Origin: Streptomyces sp. NBC_01478
Lineage (GTDB): Bacteria > Actinomycetota > Actinomycetes > Streptomycetales > Streptomycetaceae
DNA length: 64,000 nucleotides
Direction of reading: 5' to 3'
Assembly: GCF_036227225.1 (NCBI RefSeq)
Contig: NZ_CP109444.1
Coordinates: 6,863,501-6,927,500, forward strand
Shown one piece after another: positions 30,183 to 38,858 of the stretch. The position numbers and the translations under genes were made by a program. The notes below the pieces were generated by a model, which saw only the letters and a program-made list of their open reading frames with translations, did no database searches and was not told where the DNA came from. Position 1 is the stretch's first letter, and every line of letters starts with the position of its first letter.

Positions 30183-31046
30183 GTGCACCGCCGGCACAAC
30201 GGGCTCAGGACCGCAGTTCTCCTCGGGGGACTGTCCGCACTCATCATCGTCATCGGCAGCTTCTTCGGCCGCATGGGGCTCGTCGTAGCGGTCGTGATCG
30301 CGCTGGGCACGAACGCATACGCGTACTGGAACAGCGACAAACTGGCGCTACGCGCGATGCGCGCCCGTCCGGTGAGCGAGTTCGAGGCCCCGGCCCTGTA
30401 CCGGATGGTCCGTGACCTCTCCACCCAGGCCCGCCAGCCCATGCCGCGCCTGTACATCTCGCCCACGGAGGCCCCCAACGCCTTCGCCACGGGCCGCAAC
30501 CCGCGCAACGCCGCCGTGTGCTGCACGGAAGGCATCCTGCGCATCCTGGACGAGCGCGAGCTGCGTGGAGTCATCGGCCACGAACTCAGCCATGTCTACA
30601 ACCGCGACATCCTGATCTCGTCGGTGGTCGGCGCCCTCGCCTCGGTGATCATGTTCCTGGTCAACTTCGCCTGGCTGATCCCGATCGGCCGCTCGAACGA
30701 CGACGACGGCCCCGGCATCCTGGGCATGCTGCTGATCATGATCCTGGGCCCCCTCGCGGCCAGCCTCATCCAGTTGGCCATCAGCCGCTCCAGGGAGTAC
30801 GAGGCGGACGCGTCCGGCGCGCAACTGACCGGAGATCCCCTCGCCCTCGCGAGCGCCCTGCGGAAACTCGACGCGGGCACCAAGCAGTTGCCGCTGCCCC
30901 CTGAGCCCCGCATCGAGACCGCGAGCCACATGATGATCGCGAACCCCTTCCGCCCGGGCCAGGGACTCTCCAAGATGTTCTCGACACACCCGCCGATGGC
31001 GGAGCGTATCGCCCGGCTCGAGAAGATGGCAGGTCGCCCTCAGTGA
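30183..31046 (+). CDS. htpX: HtpX-type zinc metalloprotease
   Basis: 287 residues from GTG 30183 (VHRRHNGL), chosen because GGAGGG precedes it and this is the usual HtpX N-terminus; a longer frame to 30078 is rejected. Two N-terminal membrane helices, the zinc site [11 protein letters not shown] and third ligand Glu in [11 protein letters not shown] are present, with two more helices between them. It degrades misfolded membrane proteins on the cytoplasmic side. Its stop overlaps the YccF gene, so the two are coupled. Confidence 0.93.
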   Translation: MHRRHNGLRTAVLLGGLSALIIVIGSFFGRMGLVVAVVIALGTNAYAYWNSDKLALRAMRARPVSEFEAPALYRMVRDLSTQARQPMPRLYISPTEAPNAFATGRNPRNAAVCCTEGILRILDERELRGVIGHELSHVYNRDILISSVVGALASVIMFLVNFAWLIPIGRSNDDDGPGILGMLLIMILGPLAASLIQLAISRSREYEADASGAQLTGDPLALASALRKLDAGTKQLPLPPEPRIETASHMMIANPFRPGQGLSKMFSTHPPMAERIARLEKMAGRPQ

Positions 31047-31435
31047 AAACCATCCTGAACGTCATTTGGCTCGTCCTGAGCGGCTTCTGGCTGTTCCTCG
31101 GGTACCTCTTCGCGGGCGCGCTGCTGTGCATCACCGTGATCGGCATCCCGTTCGGCATCGCCGCGTTCCGTATCGGCGTCTACGCCCTGTGGCCCTTCGG
31201 GTACACGACGGTCGAGCGCCGGGACGCGGGCGCGCCCTCCTGCATCGGCAACGTCCTGTGGCTGATCCTCGCCGGCTGGTGGCTGGCCCTCGCCCACATC
31301 GTCACCGGTATCGCCATGTGCATCACGATCATCGGCATCCCGTTCGGCATCGCCAACTTCAAGCTGATCCCCGTCTCGCTGTTCCCCCTGGGCCGTGAAA
31401 TCGTGCCCACGGACCAGCCGTTCGCGGCCCGCTGA
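31043..31435 (+). CDS. YccF-domain inner-membrane protein
   Basis: 130 residues from GTG 31043, overlapping the htpX stop by 4 bases. It has two matching halves, each with the YccF signature: [21 protein letters not shown] and later [21 protein letters not shown] (read as motifs). Each half has two hydrophobic segments with Trp-rich entry ([26 protein letters not shown]). The function of YccF is unknown; pairing with HtpX hints at envelope stress. Confidence 0.9.
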   Translation: MKTILNVIWLVLSGFWLFLGYLFAGALLCITVIGIPFGIAAFRIGVYALWPFGYTTVERRDAGAPSCIGNVLWLILAGWWLALAHIVTGIAMCITIIGIPFGIANFKLIPVSLFPLGREIVPTDQPFAAR

Positions 31436-31582
31436 CGTAGGGCAGAGGCCCTACGCGGGAGACGTACGAACTGCTCGGCTGCACACCCGAGGTCGAGCTG
31501 CGAACAGGCCGACGCCCGCCGACCCCCGGCTCATGACCAGGAGGTTCTCCACAACCGCCGGGTTGTCCACAGGCCGGCCCGA

Positions 31583-31605
31583 TTGTCAGTGGCGGGCGGC
31601 ACCAT
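31583..31605 (+). promoter_or_regulatory. RecA-NDp/PafBC-like promoter, leaderless
   Basis: TTGTCAGTGG (31583-31592), seven bases, then CACCAT (31600-31605), with the ATG of the next gene 7 bases further at the expected +1. It resembles the actinobacterial RecA-independent DNA-damage promoter TTGTCRGTGG-N7/8-TAnnnT, although the -10 is weak. Confidence 0.5.
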
Positions 31606-31611
31606 GAAGCC

Positions 31612-32178
31612 ATGACCGAGAACGAGCAGGAACTGCTGACACGGGTGGCCGCCGAGGCCCGCAACACCCGCCCGTGGGGCTGGACTTCACTCCCCGCCCC
31701 CGTGGACGAGACCACGGTGACCCGCGCCGAGGCCGCCCTGGGCTTCCGTCTGCCCCCGTTGCTCGCGGCGCTCTACTCGCGCATAGGAGACGGCGGATTC
31801 GGCCCGGAGTACGGCCTGTTGCCCCTCCTCGACAACCCACCGGCCGGCGAGCCCGCCGCGGTCACGCAGTACCTCGCCAACCGCGCGAGCGGACAACAGG
31901 ACCCCGACTGGCCCTGGCCCGAGGGAGTCCTGCCGATATCCCACTGGGGCTGCGCGATGTACGCGTGCGTGGACTGCCGAACCCCGCAGGCCACGGTCCT
32001 CCTCTACGAACCGAACGCCGACGAGGCCGACCACGCGTGGTACGTCGACGCGCCCAGCCTCGCCGACTGGCTGCGCTCCTGGCTGGACGGCACGGGCTGG
32101 TACGAGGACCACGAAGGCGACGCCGAACCGACGCCGTGGACCGACTTCCGCATACGCACGACGGCACAGGCATCCTGA
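31612..32178 (+). CDS. SMI1/KNR4 (SUKH) family protein
   Basis: 188 residues from ATG 31612, with no ribosome-binding site and a promoter ending 7 bases upstream, so the mRNA is probably leaderless. The SUKH core is visible: VTRAEAALGFRLPPLLAALYSRIGDGGFGPEYGLLPL, here quoted as a pattern of A-E-x2-LG-x2-LP and GDGGFGP, then HWGCAMYACVDC and a terminal W-L-x2-WL. SUKH proteins often neutralise toxins, but no toxin gene adjoins it. The DNA-damage-like promoter is noteworthy. Confidence 0.82.
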   Translation: MTENEQELLTRVAAEARNTRPWGWTSLPAPVDETTVTRAEAALGFRLPPLLAALYSRIGDGGFGPEYGLLPLLDNPPAGEPAAVTQYLANRASGQQDPDWPWPEGVLPISHWGCAMYACVDCRTPQATVLLYEPNADEADHAWYVDAPSLADWLRSWLDGTGWYEDHEGDAEPTPWTDFRIRTTAQAS

Positions 32179-32446
32179 GCGGCTCCAGGTCCAGCTCCGG
32201 CTCCAGTTCCGGCACCGCCACCAGTTCCGGCACCGGTCACCACCAGTGCACCCGACCACCGATCATCATCACCGCGCCCGCCACCGATGCCTGCAACCAC
32301 CACACGCATCCGTGACGTCCTGTTCATCGACACGGCAGAACATGCAGCGACAGGCCGTGCGCAAGGACCAGCGAACACAGCCTGTCCGGGCGGAATTCAC
32401 AGCTCCGGATAAGTGCGAGCACAGCGTGAGAGGGCAGGTTCACGGC
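32179..32446. other. intergenic, pyrimidine-rich repeats
   Basis: The first 80 bases contain imperfect repeats of CTCCAGTTCCGGCACC-like units. No convincing gene or promoter was found apart from the ATG of the next gene at 32447. Confidence 0.5.
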
Positions 32447-32713
32447 ATGGGCATCATCAGTTGGATCATCCTGGGACTGTTGGCCGGAGCCATCGCCAAA
32501 TTCCTGCTGCCGGGCCGCGACCCGGGCGGCTTCATCGGTACGACCATCATCGGTGTCGCGGGTGCGTTCATCGGCGGCTGGATATCGGCCCGTTGGCTGG
32601 ACCACCCGGTCGCCAAGAACTTCTACGACGGCGCCACCTGGGCCTCGGCGATAGGCGGCGCGCTCGTCCTCCTGATCGCCTACCGCATCCTGTTCGGCAA
32701 CTCGCGCAACTAG
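32447..32713 (+). CDS. GlsB/YeaQ/YmgE-family small membrane protein
   Basis: 88 residues from ATG 32447. Three short hydrophobic segments with the Gly-rich family pattern are visible: IISWIILGLLAGAIAKFLLPG, FIGTTIIGVAGAFIGGW and ASAIGGALVLLIAYRIL (each motif abbreviated in the family as GLIAGxIA and GxxGAxIGG). These are stress-induced proteins of the transglycosylase-associated class, with unknown function. A strong hairpin follows. Confidence 0.88.
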   Translation: MGIISWIILGLLAGAIAKFLLPGRDPGGFIGTTIIGVAGAFIGGWISARWLDHPVAKNFYDGATWASAIGGALVLLIAYRILFGNSRN

Positions 32714-32742
32714 CGCGCCCCGTGCCGCAGTCGGCAGGCGAG

Positions 32743-32772
32743 AAGGGTGGGCACCGACGGGTGCCCACCCTT
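32743..32772 (+). terminator. intrinsic terminator, converging genes
   Basis: A 13-bp perfect stem (32743-32755 / 32760-32772) with a GACG tetraloop separates the GlsB-like gene from yajQ on the other strand. Confidence 0.85.
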
Positions 32773-32818
32773 CCTCGTACTCGGTGATTCGCGCGCGGCG
32801 GACGCGCGAAGCGCGGTT

Positions 32819-33307
32819 CTACCGGTAGTTCACGAACTGCAGCGCGAAGTCGAAGTCCTTGCCCTTGAGCAGGGCCTGCACGGCCTGAAGGTCATCGCGG
32901 CTCTTCGAGCTGACCCGCAGTTCGTCGCCCTGCACCTGGGCCTTCACGCCCTTGGGGCCCTCGTCACGAATGATCTTCGCCACCTTCTTCGCGTTGTCCT
33001 GGGAGATGCCCTCCTCGATCGACGCGAAGATCTTGTACTCCTTGCCGGAGAGCTGAGGCTCACCGGCGTCCAGTGCCTTCAGCGAGATGCCCCGCTTGAT
33101 CAGCTTGGACTGGAAGACGTCGAGGATCGCCTTGACCCGCTCCTCGGAGTTCGCCTCCATGAGGATCTTCTCGGCGGACCATGAGATCGAGGCACCCACG
33201 CCCTTGAAGTCGTAGCGCTGTGAGATCTCCTTGGCGGCCTGGTTGACGGCGTTGTCGACCTCCTGCCGCTCGACCTTCGAGACGATGTCGAAACTGGAGT
33301 CGGCCAT
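32819..33307 (-). CDS. yajQ: YajQ family nucleotide-binding protein
   Basis: 162 residues from ATG 33307, with AAGGAG 8 bases upstream. It is close to the family along the whole length: [21 protein letters not shown] at the start, [15 protein letters not shown]-type [17 protein letters not shown] and [14 protein letters not shown] near the end. YajQ proteins bind nucleotides or cyclic di-GMP and act as co-regulators in some bacteria. The gene is monocistronic. Confidence 0.95.
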   Translation of the reverse strand: MADSSFDIVSKVERQEVDNAVNQAAKEISQRYDFKGVGASISWSAEKILMEANSEERVKAILDVFQSKLIKRGISLKALDAGEPQLSGKEYKIFASIEEGISQDNAKKVAKIIRDEGPKGVKAQVQGDELRVSSKSRDDLQAVQALLKGKDFDFALQFVNYR

Positions 33308-33541
33308 GTCCTGTGGCTCCTTGTATCGGGGTGCGTATCGATGCGTGTCACTGCGTATCGGCGTGCGTGGGGGCAGCCGCCGAGCCCGGTGTAGGCCCCG
33401 GGCCGCATCCGCATAAGCGTAGCCACCCCCTCCCCTCCGAGCGCCGGTCAATCGGGTGGCGAAGCACCCCTGGGCATCGGGTATCGTTTACGTCGTTGCC
33501 ACGGAGCACCGCCGAAAAGCGGTTCGAGCGGCAACATCCCC

Positions 33542-33623
<82 letters not shown>

Positions 33624-33631
33624 CATGATCG

Positions 33632-33671
33632 AAGGGTCTGTGATCAGCAGCAATGCTGATCACAGACCCTT
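33632..33671 (+). terminator. terminator after tRNA-Tyr
   Basis: An 18-bp perfect stem (33632-33649 / 33654-33671) with a GCAA tetraloop lies 8 bases after the tRNA and is followed by T residues. Confidence 0.9.
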
Positions 33672-33722
33672 TCGTCGTTCCCGGAGCCTTCCGCCGCGGC
33701 ACCCCCCGCCCCGCCGCCAGTC

Positions 33723-33751
33723 TTGACGTGCCCGTGCCACGGTCCTACTGT
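33723..33751 (+). promoter_or_regulatory. promoter of alginate lyase
   Basis: TTGACG (33723-33728), 17 bases, TACTGT (33746-33751). The predicted start point is near 33758, about 18 bases before the large palindrome. Confidence 0.6.
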
Positions 33752-33775
33752 CGCGACACCGCGTTCATGTTGAAA

Positions 33776-33803
33776 CACGAAGTTCATGTATATGAACATC
33801 GTG
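33776..33803. promoter_or_regulatory. 28-bp operator palindrome in lyase leader
   Basis: Twelve-base arms CACGAAGTTCAT and ATGAACATCGTG (one mismatch) surround a GTAT centre. Additional GTTCAT (33763) and GTGAAC (33801) half-sites lie on either side. A repressor bound here would block elongation from the promoter 25 bases upstream. IclR and GntR families bind sites of this kind. Confidence 0.65.
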
Positions 33804-33857
33804 AACACATGGGCGTGCGCCAACCGAGTCCATGGAGCAGACAGGAAGGCACCCCCC

Positions 33858-34670
33858 ATGCGCATGCGTACGCTGCTCACCTCCCTGGCCACCGTCGTCG
33901 CCGTCACCGGCGGCCTCGCCCTCACGGCGCCCGCCGCGTCGGGCAGTACCGGCGCCGCACACGTCGCCGCCTCACCTCTCGCGGATCCCTCCGTCGCCCC
34001 TGGCGGGAACTTCGACCTGTCGGTCTGGCAGCTCCAGGAGCCGATCGGCTCCCCGGGCTCGCCCACGACGATCTCGTCGTCACGGCTCCAAGGGGCCAAC
34101 GGGTTCCAGGACGCGTACTTCTACACGGACACCCGCGACGGCGCGATGACCTTCTGGGCGCCCGAAAAGGGCGTCACCACCCCGAACTCGAACTACGCCC
34201 GCTCCGAACTGCGGGAGATGAACCGCAGCGGCAGCGCCGCCGACTGGTCGCTCAGCGGCACCCACACGATGAAGGCGACGCTGCGGGTCGTGTCCGTCAC
34301 GTCGAACGTCTGCGTCGGCCAGATCCACCTCGGCACCGGAGGCACGTCCACCAAGCCGCTGCTGGAGCTGTACTACCGGTCGAGCGGCGACATCGTCCTC
34401 GGCACCGAGAACTCGCCCTCCGGCGGGCAGACCCTGCACACCGTCGGCAACGTGGCGGTCGGCAAGACGTGGAGCTACACGATCGGCGTCTCGGGCGGAA
34501 ACACCATCAACCTCACGGTCAACGGGAGCACCACGCACTACGCCATCCCGTCGTCGTTCAACGCCTACAAGCAGTACTTCAAGGCCGGTTCGTACAACCA
34601 GTCGTCCTCCGACAGCACCACCAAGGGCGCCCGGGTCGCCTTCTACGGCCTCACCGTCGCCCATAGCTGA
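33858..34670 (+). CDS. secreted polysaccharide lyase family 7 (alginate lyase)
   Basis: 270 residues from ATG 33858, with GGAAGG 8 bases upstream; a longer frame to 33786 would start inside the operator and is rejected. A Sec signal peptide spans residues 1 to about 30, with twin Met-Arg and an Ala-x-Ala end. The mature part is a PL7 beta-jelly-roll: SELRE (catalytic Arg motif RSELRE), QIHLG and YFKAGSYNQ, the three hallmark PL7 strands, all intact. It cleaves alginate by beta-elimination outside the cell. It is monocistronic and likely substrate-induced via the 28-bp palindrome. Confidence 0.93.
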   Translation: MRMRTLLTSLATVVAVTGGLALTAPAASGSTGAAHVAASPLADPSVAPGGNFDLSVWQLQEPIGSPGSPTTISSSRLQGANGFQDAYFYTDTRDGAMTFWAPEKGVTTPNSNYARSELREMNRSGSAADWSLSGTHTMKATLRVVSVTSNVCVGQIHLGTGGTSTKPLLELYYRSSGDIVLGTENSPSGGQTLHTVGNVAVGKTWSYTIGVSGGNTINLTVNGSTTHYAIPSSFNAYKQYFKAGSYNQSSSDSTTKGARVAFYGLTVAHS

Positions 34671-34717
34671 GCGAGCCCCGACAGCCGACTCGGCCTGCGG
34701 CGGGGCAGACTGATCCC

Positions 34718-34930
34718 ATGTCGTCACGCCGCAGAAGCTGCCCCGAGTGCCGTCGTGAAATCGCCGTCGTGGCCGGCCGATACGCGCGGCACGACCCGCC
34801 CGGCGCGCGGGAGAGCGGGGACCTCGTGTCGTGCCCCGGGTCCCGCCGGCAGGCGGAACTCGGGGCGGCGCAGCCCTCGTTGGACGGGTACGTGGTGCCC
34901 GACTTCCCCGGCCAGATGCCGCTGTTCTGA
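34718..34930 (+). CDS. small Cys-containing hypothetical protein
   Basis: 70 residues from ATG 34718. CPECRREI near the N-terminus and a later SCPGSRR supply three cysteines, suggesting an incomplete zinc ribbon. The C-terminal GYVVPDFPGQMPLF is conserved-looking. There is no ribosome-binding site; CAGACT six bases before the ATG could be a -10 of a leaderless mRNA. It could also have arrived with mobile DNA at the tRNA site. The function is unknown. Confidence 0.6.
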   Translation: MSSRRRSCPECRREIAVVAGRYARHDPPGARESGDLVSCPGSRRQAELGAAQPSLDGYVVPDFPGQMPLF

Positions 34931-34958
34931 GCGACGGCCCACCACCCGGCGGGGAACC

Positions 34959-35615
34959 TCAGTTCCCCGCCACCGACTTCACCGCCACCGACACCGGCGC
35001 GGACCCGCCGATCAGCTCCAGCGTCAGACCGGCCGTCGCCGGGGTCTCCACCAACTCCACGAGTACGGCGGCCACATCGTCGCGCGGGATCGAACCGAGA
35101 CCGGTGTGGGCCTCCAGCCGGACCAGTCCGGTGCCGGCGCTGTTCGTCAGCGAACCGGGGCGCAGAATCGTCCAGTCCAGCGCGTCCAGGCCGCGTACAT
35201 AGGCGTCGGCCTCGCCCTTGGCCCGCAGATACACGTCGAAGACGCCGTCCCCGGAGTGCGTCGGATCCGCGCCCATCGAGGACACGACGACATGACGTCG
35301 TACGCCCGCCAGGACCGCCGCGTCGGCGAACAGCACCGCCGAACCCCGGTCCACCGTGTCCTTGCGGGCCGTGCCGCTGCCCGGGCCCGCGCCCGCCGCG
35401 AAGACCGCCGCGTCCGCGCCCCGCAGCAGCGCCGCGACCTCCTCGACCGAGGCCGACTCCAGGTCGAGCACGAGCGGTTCGGCGCCGGCCGCCCGTAGAT
35501 CGTCGCTCTGTTCGGCGTTGCGGATGATGCCCGCGACCTCTTCACCGCGTGCGGCGAGCAGGCGCTCCAGCCGCAGCGCGATCTGACCATGACCTCCAGC
35601 GATGACAATGCGCAT
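34959..35615 (-). CDS. NAD(P)-binding atypical SDR (YwnB/HopM-type)
   Basis: 218 residues from ATG 35615 (MRIVIAGGHG); longer upstream frames add a non-family Arg-rich leader. The Rossmann motif is AGGHGQIALRLERLL; VVVSSMGAD and ILRPGSLT match the NAD(P)H-binding 10 family. No canonical Tyr-Lys catalytic pair is seen. It is a cytoplasmic redox sensor or epimerase-like protein of unknown substrate. The next gene on the same strand starts upstream at 37036. Confidence 0.85.
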   Translation of the reverse strand: MRIVIAGGHGQIALRLERLLAARGEEVAGIIRNAEQSDDLRAAGAEPLVLDLESASVEEVAALLRGADAAVFAAGAGPGSGTARKDTVDRGSAVLFADAAVLAGVRRHVVVSSMGADPTHSGDGVFDVYLRAKGEADAYVRGLDALDWTILRPGSLTNSAGTGLVRLEAHTGLGSIPRDDVAAVLVELVETPATAGLTLELIGGSAPVSVAVKSVAGN

Positions 35616-35758
35616 GCCTTCGACCGTACGCCCGGACGGCCGCACGCGCCGCATGACTTCGGCTGTGTCCCAGCAGCGCACACCGGCACTGGACGCGCCG
35701 GGCGCGCGGGCCGGAGCCGCAGCGCCTCAGGCGTGCGCCCCGGCGCAGCCCAGGCGGC

Positions 35759-37036
35759 TCACGACAACTCGCCCCGTCCCTGCCGGGGCAGCCCCAACTC
35801 CGAGCCCGCCGCCGTGTTGCAGTACTCCCGCACCGCGCTCGTCCGTGCCACCACGCGCCCCCGGTGCACCACGATCCGGCTGTACGCCAGCGAGAGCGCA
35901 CCCGCGAGCCGGTTGCCGCGCACCGCGAGCAGTTCGGCCGGAAATCCCGCCTCGACCCGCACCTCGGGCAGACCGAGCGCCGCGCGCGCCGATGAACTCA
36001 CCGTGTCGTAGGCGTCCTCGGGCCGCATCCCGTGGCGCGAGGCCAGCAGGTAGGCCGCCTCCAGGGGGTCCCCGCGGCCGACCGGGTTGGAGACGTCACG
36101 CAGGGCGCCGCTGCCCGCGGCCACCTGGACGCCGGCCGTGCGCAGCAGTCGTACGGGAGCCGTGCCCCGGCGGTCGACGCCGCCGCAGCCGCCCTGCGGC
36201 AGGCAGACCACCGTCACGCCGGCCGCGGCCAGTTGGTCCGCGATCCGCGTCACCGTGTCCGCCGGCAGCCGTCCCAGGCCGCCGCACGGGCCGAGCGTCA
36301 CCCCGGGGCGCATCCCGCCCGCGACCGCCGCGAGCCGGGCCAGCCGGGTCGGGTCGGCGGCGTCCGTGTGCAGGTCGACCGGACAGCCGTGCTCGGACGC
36401 GACCTCCAGGACGGCCTCCACGTACCCCGTCGGATCGGGGTCCAGATCTGGACAACCGCCCACTACGGAGGCACCCATTTTCAACGCGTCCCGCAACATC
36501 GCGAGCCCGTCCGCCCCCGCCACCCCGGTCAGCAGCCGGGGCATCGCCACCGCCGTCAACTCCGCCAGCCCGCGCAGCGCCCGCCGCGCCTGCAGTACGG
36601 CGGCCAGTGCGCCCAGCCCCTGGACGTCCCCCACGCGCACGTGTGCCCGCTGCGCGGTTGCCCCATGTCCGAGTTGAAGCAGCGCGGCCTCAGTGGCGCG
36701 GCGCTGGACGTCGTCGGGGTCGTAGGAGACCGGTCCGCCGTTCTCGGCCGACAGGGCGGTGTCACTGTGCGTGTGCGGCTCGGCCGGGGCCGGGAGGAGG
36801 AGATAGCCGCTGAGGTCCACGCGCGACCCGCACGCGTGCGTGGCGTCCGTCGCCAGACTGCCGGCCGTGCCGACCGCCTCGATGCGCCCGCCGCCCAGCC
36901 GTACGTCCACGGTCCGACCGTCGGTCAGCCGGGCACCGCACAACAGGAGCGCGGCCGGGTCGGCCGGTCCCGACGAGCCTGAGGAACCCGACGGGCCGGA
37001 CGAGGAGTGGGACGGCTGGGGCTGGCTGTCGGGCAT
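35759..37036 (-). CDS. amidohydrolase (cytosine-deaminase-like) with degraded active site
   Basis: 425 residues from ATG 37036. A Ser/Gly/Pro-rich head (1-27) precedes the amidohydrolase fold. EPHTHSD keeps the first two metal His (88, 90), and VDLHTDAAD keeps the third (223). Compared with cytosine deaminase, the catalytic Glu is Ala226, the next His is Pro250 (TLGPCGG) and the metal Asp is Gly310 (GSGALRD). It is therefore probably a pseudoenzyme or has changed chemistry. The N-terminal beta-sandwich and the C-terminal GALSLAYSRIVVHRGRVV segment are normal. Confidence 0.82.
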   Translation of the reverse strand: MPDSQPQPSHSSSGPSGSSGSSGPADPAALLLCGARLTDGRTVDVRLGGGRIEAVGTAGSLATDATHACGSRVDLSGYLLLPAPAEPHTHSDTALSAENGGPVSYDPDDVQRRATEAALLQLGHGATAQRAHVRVGDVQGLGALAAVLQARRALRGLAELTAVAMPRLLTGVAGADGLAMLRDALKMGASVVGGCPDLDPDPTGYVEAVLEVASEHGCPVDLHTDAADPTRLARLAAVAGGMRPGVTLGPCGGLGRLPADTVTRIADQLAAAGVTVVCLPQGGCGGVDRRGTAPVRLLRTAGVQVAAGSGALRDVSNPVGRGDPLEAAYLLASRHGMRPEDAYDTVSSSARAALGLPEVRVEAGFPAELLAVRGNRLAGALSLAYSRIVVHRGRVVARTSAVREYCNTAAGSELGLPRQGRGELS

Positions 37037-37263
37037 CGCGCTCCAGGGGCTCAGGGCTTCGCGGGCTCGGGGCTTCGGGGCTCAGGACTGGGGCTGCGCA
37101 AAGGGGCGCAAGATCACGCAGAGTGAGTCGAGCCTAGGGCGGTGATCCGCTCGTGGCCGGGAGGAGCGCAATAGTCGTACCGGTGTGGTCCCCCGTACGG
37201 GAGGGGGTCCTGAGGCCTCCGAGAGGGCCGTGGAAGCGGCTGGAGCGGTGCCGCGAAACGGAT

Positions 37264-37293
37264 TTGGGTGAACGGCGACGGAGCGTGTAATGT
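37264..37293 (+). promoter_or_regulatory. tRNA-Thr/Met promoter
   Basis: TTGGGT (37264-37269), 18 bases, TAATGT (37288-37293); the predicted start lies about 5 bases before the tRNA-Thr. Confidence 0.55.
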
Positions 37294-37304
37294 CTTCATC
37301 GCTC

Positions 37305-37377
37305 GCCCCAATAGCTCAGTCGGTAGAGCGTCTCCATGGTAAGGAGAAGGTCTACGGTTCGATTCCGTATTGGGGCT
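37305..37377 (+). tRNA. tRNA-Thr (GGT)
   Basis: 73 bases. Acceptor GCCCCAA pairs with TTGGGGC; the anticodon loop is ATGGTAA with anticodon GGT; the T loop is TTCGATT. It is followed after 46 bases by tRNA-Met. Confidence 0.95.
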
Positions 37378-37423
37378 CTGGTGTGAAAGGTTCCCGTCGC
37401 GAGACGGGAGCTGATCGCATCAC

Positions 37424-37496
37424 AGCGGTGTAGCTCAGTCGGTAGAGCAAGCGGCTCATAATCGCTGTGTCACCGGTTCAAGTCCGGTCACCGCTA
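37424..37496 (+). tRNA. tRNA-Met (CAT), elongator
   Basis: 73 bases. Acceptor AGCGGTG pairs with CACCGCT; the loop CTCATAA gives anticodon CAT. The acceptor is fully paired, so this is the elongator and not the initiator. A tRNA-Ile2 with modified C34 cannot be excluded. It lies directly upstream of rpmG, as in other actinobacteria. Confidence 0.9.
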
Positions 37497-37584
37497 CTGA
37501 CAGTAGCCGATTGCGGGGTCGGTCCTTCGATCGGCTACTCTGTTATGCGTTCATAGTCCCATCCGTTCGTCAAGGAGCACTCCT

Positions 37585-37749
37585 GTGGCTGCCACCGACG
37601 TCCGCCCGAAGATCACGCTGGCCTGCGTGGAGTGCAAGGAGCGGAACTACATCACCAAGAAGAACCGGCGTAACAACCCGGACCGACTGGAGATGAAGAA
37701 GCACTGCCCGCGTTGCAATGCGCACACCGCGCACCGCGAAACGCGATAA
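37585..37749 (+). CDS. rpmG: 50S ribosomal protein L33
   Basis: 54 residues from GTG 37585, with AAGGAG 8 bases upstream. It is the cysteine-plus form: CVEC at residue 14 and CPRC near residue 41 bind zinc. The central [15 protein letters not shown] is diagnostic. It lies after tRNA-Thr and tRNA-Met and before the MaoC genes, the same order as rpmG2-hadAB in mycobacteria. A hairpin follows. Confidence 0.97.
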   Translation: MAATDVRPKITLACVECKERNYITKKNRRNNPDRLEMKKHCPRCNAHTAHRETR

Positions 37750-37765
37750 GTATCAGGCTCGTACA

Positions 37766-37798
37766 CGAGGCCGTCCCCGAAGTCTGGGGGCGGCCTCG
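37766..37798 (+). terminator. terminator after rpmG
   Basis: CGAGGCCG (37766-37773) pairs with CGGCCTCG (37791-37798) and is extended inward by TCCCC/GGGGG. Confidence 0.75.
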
Positions 37799-37858
37799 CG
37801 TCGTTCTCCATCCAGCAGCAGGCCACACGGCAGCAGGAGCATCAGGAGGTACCGGGCC

Positions 37859-38311
37859 ATGGCGCTCGACCAGTCCTTCGTAGGGCGGACCTACCCGCCC
37901 ACCGACCCCTACGAGGTGGGCCGGGAGAAGATCCGTGAGTTCGCGGAGGCGGTGGGGGACACCAACCCGGCGTACACGGACCCGGAGGCCGCCAAGGCGT
38001 TCGGTCACCCCGATGTGATCGCCCCGCCGACCTTCGTCTTCTCCATCACGTTCAAGGCCGCGGGACAGGTCGTCCAGGACCCGCAGCTCGGCCTCGACTA
38101 CAGCCGGGTCGTGCACGGCGACCAGAAGTTCGTCTACGTCCGTCCCGTGCGCGCCGGTGACCGTCTCACGGTCACCTCGACGATCGAGGCGATCAAGTCG
38201 ATGGCGGGCAACGACATCCTGGACATCCGCGGCGAGGTCCACGACGAGGCGGGCGAGCATGTCGTGACCGCCTGGACCAAGCTCGTGGCCCGCGCGGCGG
38301 AGGAGAGCTGA
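37859..38311 (+). CDS. MaoC-like (FAS1-type) dehydratase, HadA-like
   Basis: 150 residues from ATG 37859, with AGGAGGT 8 bases upstream. It is a hot-dog fold protein of the N-terminal MaoC dehydratase kind: PYEVGREKIREFAEAVGDTNPAY, IAPPTFVFSITF and VHGDQKFVYVRPVRAGDRL (each matched in the mycobacterial HadA subunit). It lacks the catalytic D-x4-H of the partner and serves as the substrate-binding half. It starts the pair with the HadB-like gene one base downstream of its stop. Confidence 0.9.
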   Translation: MALDQSFVGRTYPPTDPYEVGREKIREFAEAVGDTNPAYTDPEAAKAFGHPDVIAPPTFVFSITFKAAGQVVQDPQLGLDYSRVVHGDQKFVYVRPVRAGDRLTVTSTIEAIKSMAGNDILDIRGEVHDEAGEHVVTAWTKLVARAAEES

Positions 38312-38312
38312 C

Positions 38313-38741
38313 ATGACGGCGAAGATCGCGTACGACGACGTCGAGGTCGGCACCGAGCTGCCGGCGCAGACCTTCCCCGTGACCCGCGCCGCCCTCGTCC
38401 AGTACGCGGGCGCCTCCGGGGACTTCAACCCGATCCACTGGAACGAGAAGTTCGCCAAGGAGGTCGGACTCCCGGACGTCATCGCGCACGGCATGTTCAC
38501 CATGGCCGAGGCGATCCGCGTGGTCACTGACTGGGCCGGTGACCCGGGCGCGGTCGTCGAGTACGGCGTCCGCTTCACCAAGCCGGTCGTCGTCCCGAAC
38601 GACGACCAGGGCGCGACCGTCGAGGTCAGCGCCAAGGTCGCGGTCAAGCTCGACGACAACACGGTCCGCGTGGACCTGGTGGCGACGAGCGCCGGCCAGA
38701 AGGTGCTCGGGATGTCACGAGCGGTCGTACGACTGGCGTGA
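38313..38741 (+). CDS. MaoC hydratase, HadB-like catalytic subunit
   Basis: 142 residues from ATG 38313, one base after the previous stop. It contains the hydratase-2 motif: ASGDFNPIHWNEKFAKEVGL with catalytic Asp and His, and IAHGMFTMAEA. It probably forms a heterodimer with the HadA-like protein that dehydrates or hydrates (3R)-hydroxyacyl thioesters. A third hadC-like gene, found in mycobacteria, is absent here. Confidence 0.92.
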   Translation: MTAKIAYDDVEVGTELPAQTFPVTRAALVQYAGASGDFNPIHWNEKFAKEVGLPDVIAHGMFTMAEAIRVVTDWAGDPGAVVEYGVRFTKPVVVPNDDQGATVEVSAKVAVKLDDNTVRVDLVATSAGQKVLGMSRAVVRLA

Positions 38742-38747
38742 GCCGAG

Positions 38748-38781
38748 GTAAGGGGCGTCCGCCATTGCGGGCGCCCCTTAC
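38748..38781 (+). terminator. terminator after hydratase pair
   Basis: GTAAGGGGCG pairs with CGCCCCTTAC, extended inward to about 15 bp with a CATT loop. Confidence 0.8.
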
Positions 38782-38858
38782 GTGTCGGACACCCCGGTGA
38801 CTGGCAGTGACATCGCCGGCCCCGGGCCCGCCCGCTCATGTGCCGTGCCCCACACCCC

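Noticed and set aside
34718..34930. Small Cys protein as definite SLP1 relic
   Set aside because: No integrase, att repeat or transfer gene is visible, so only a possibility remains.
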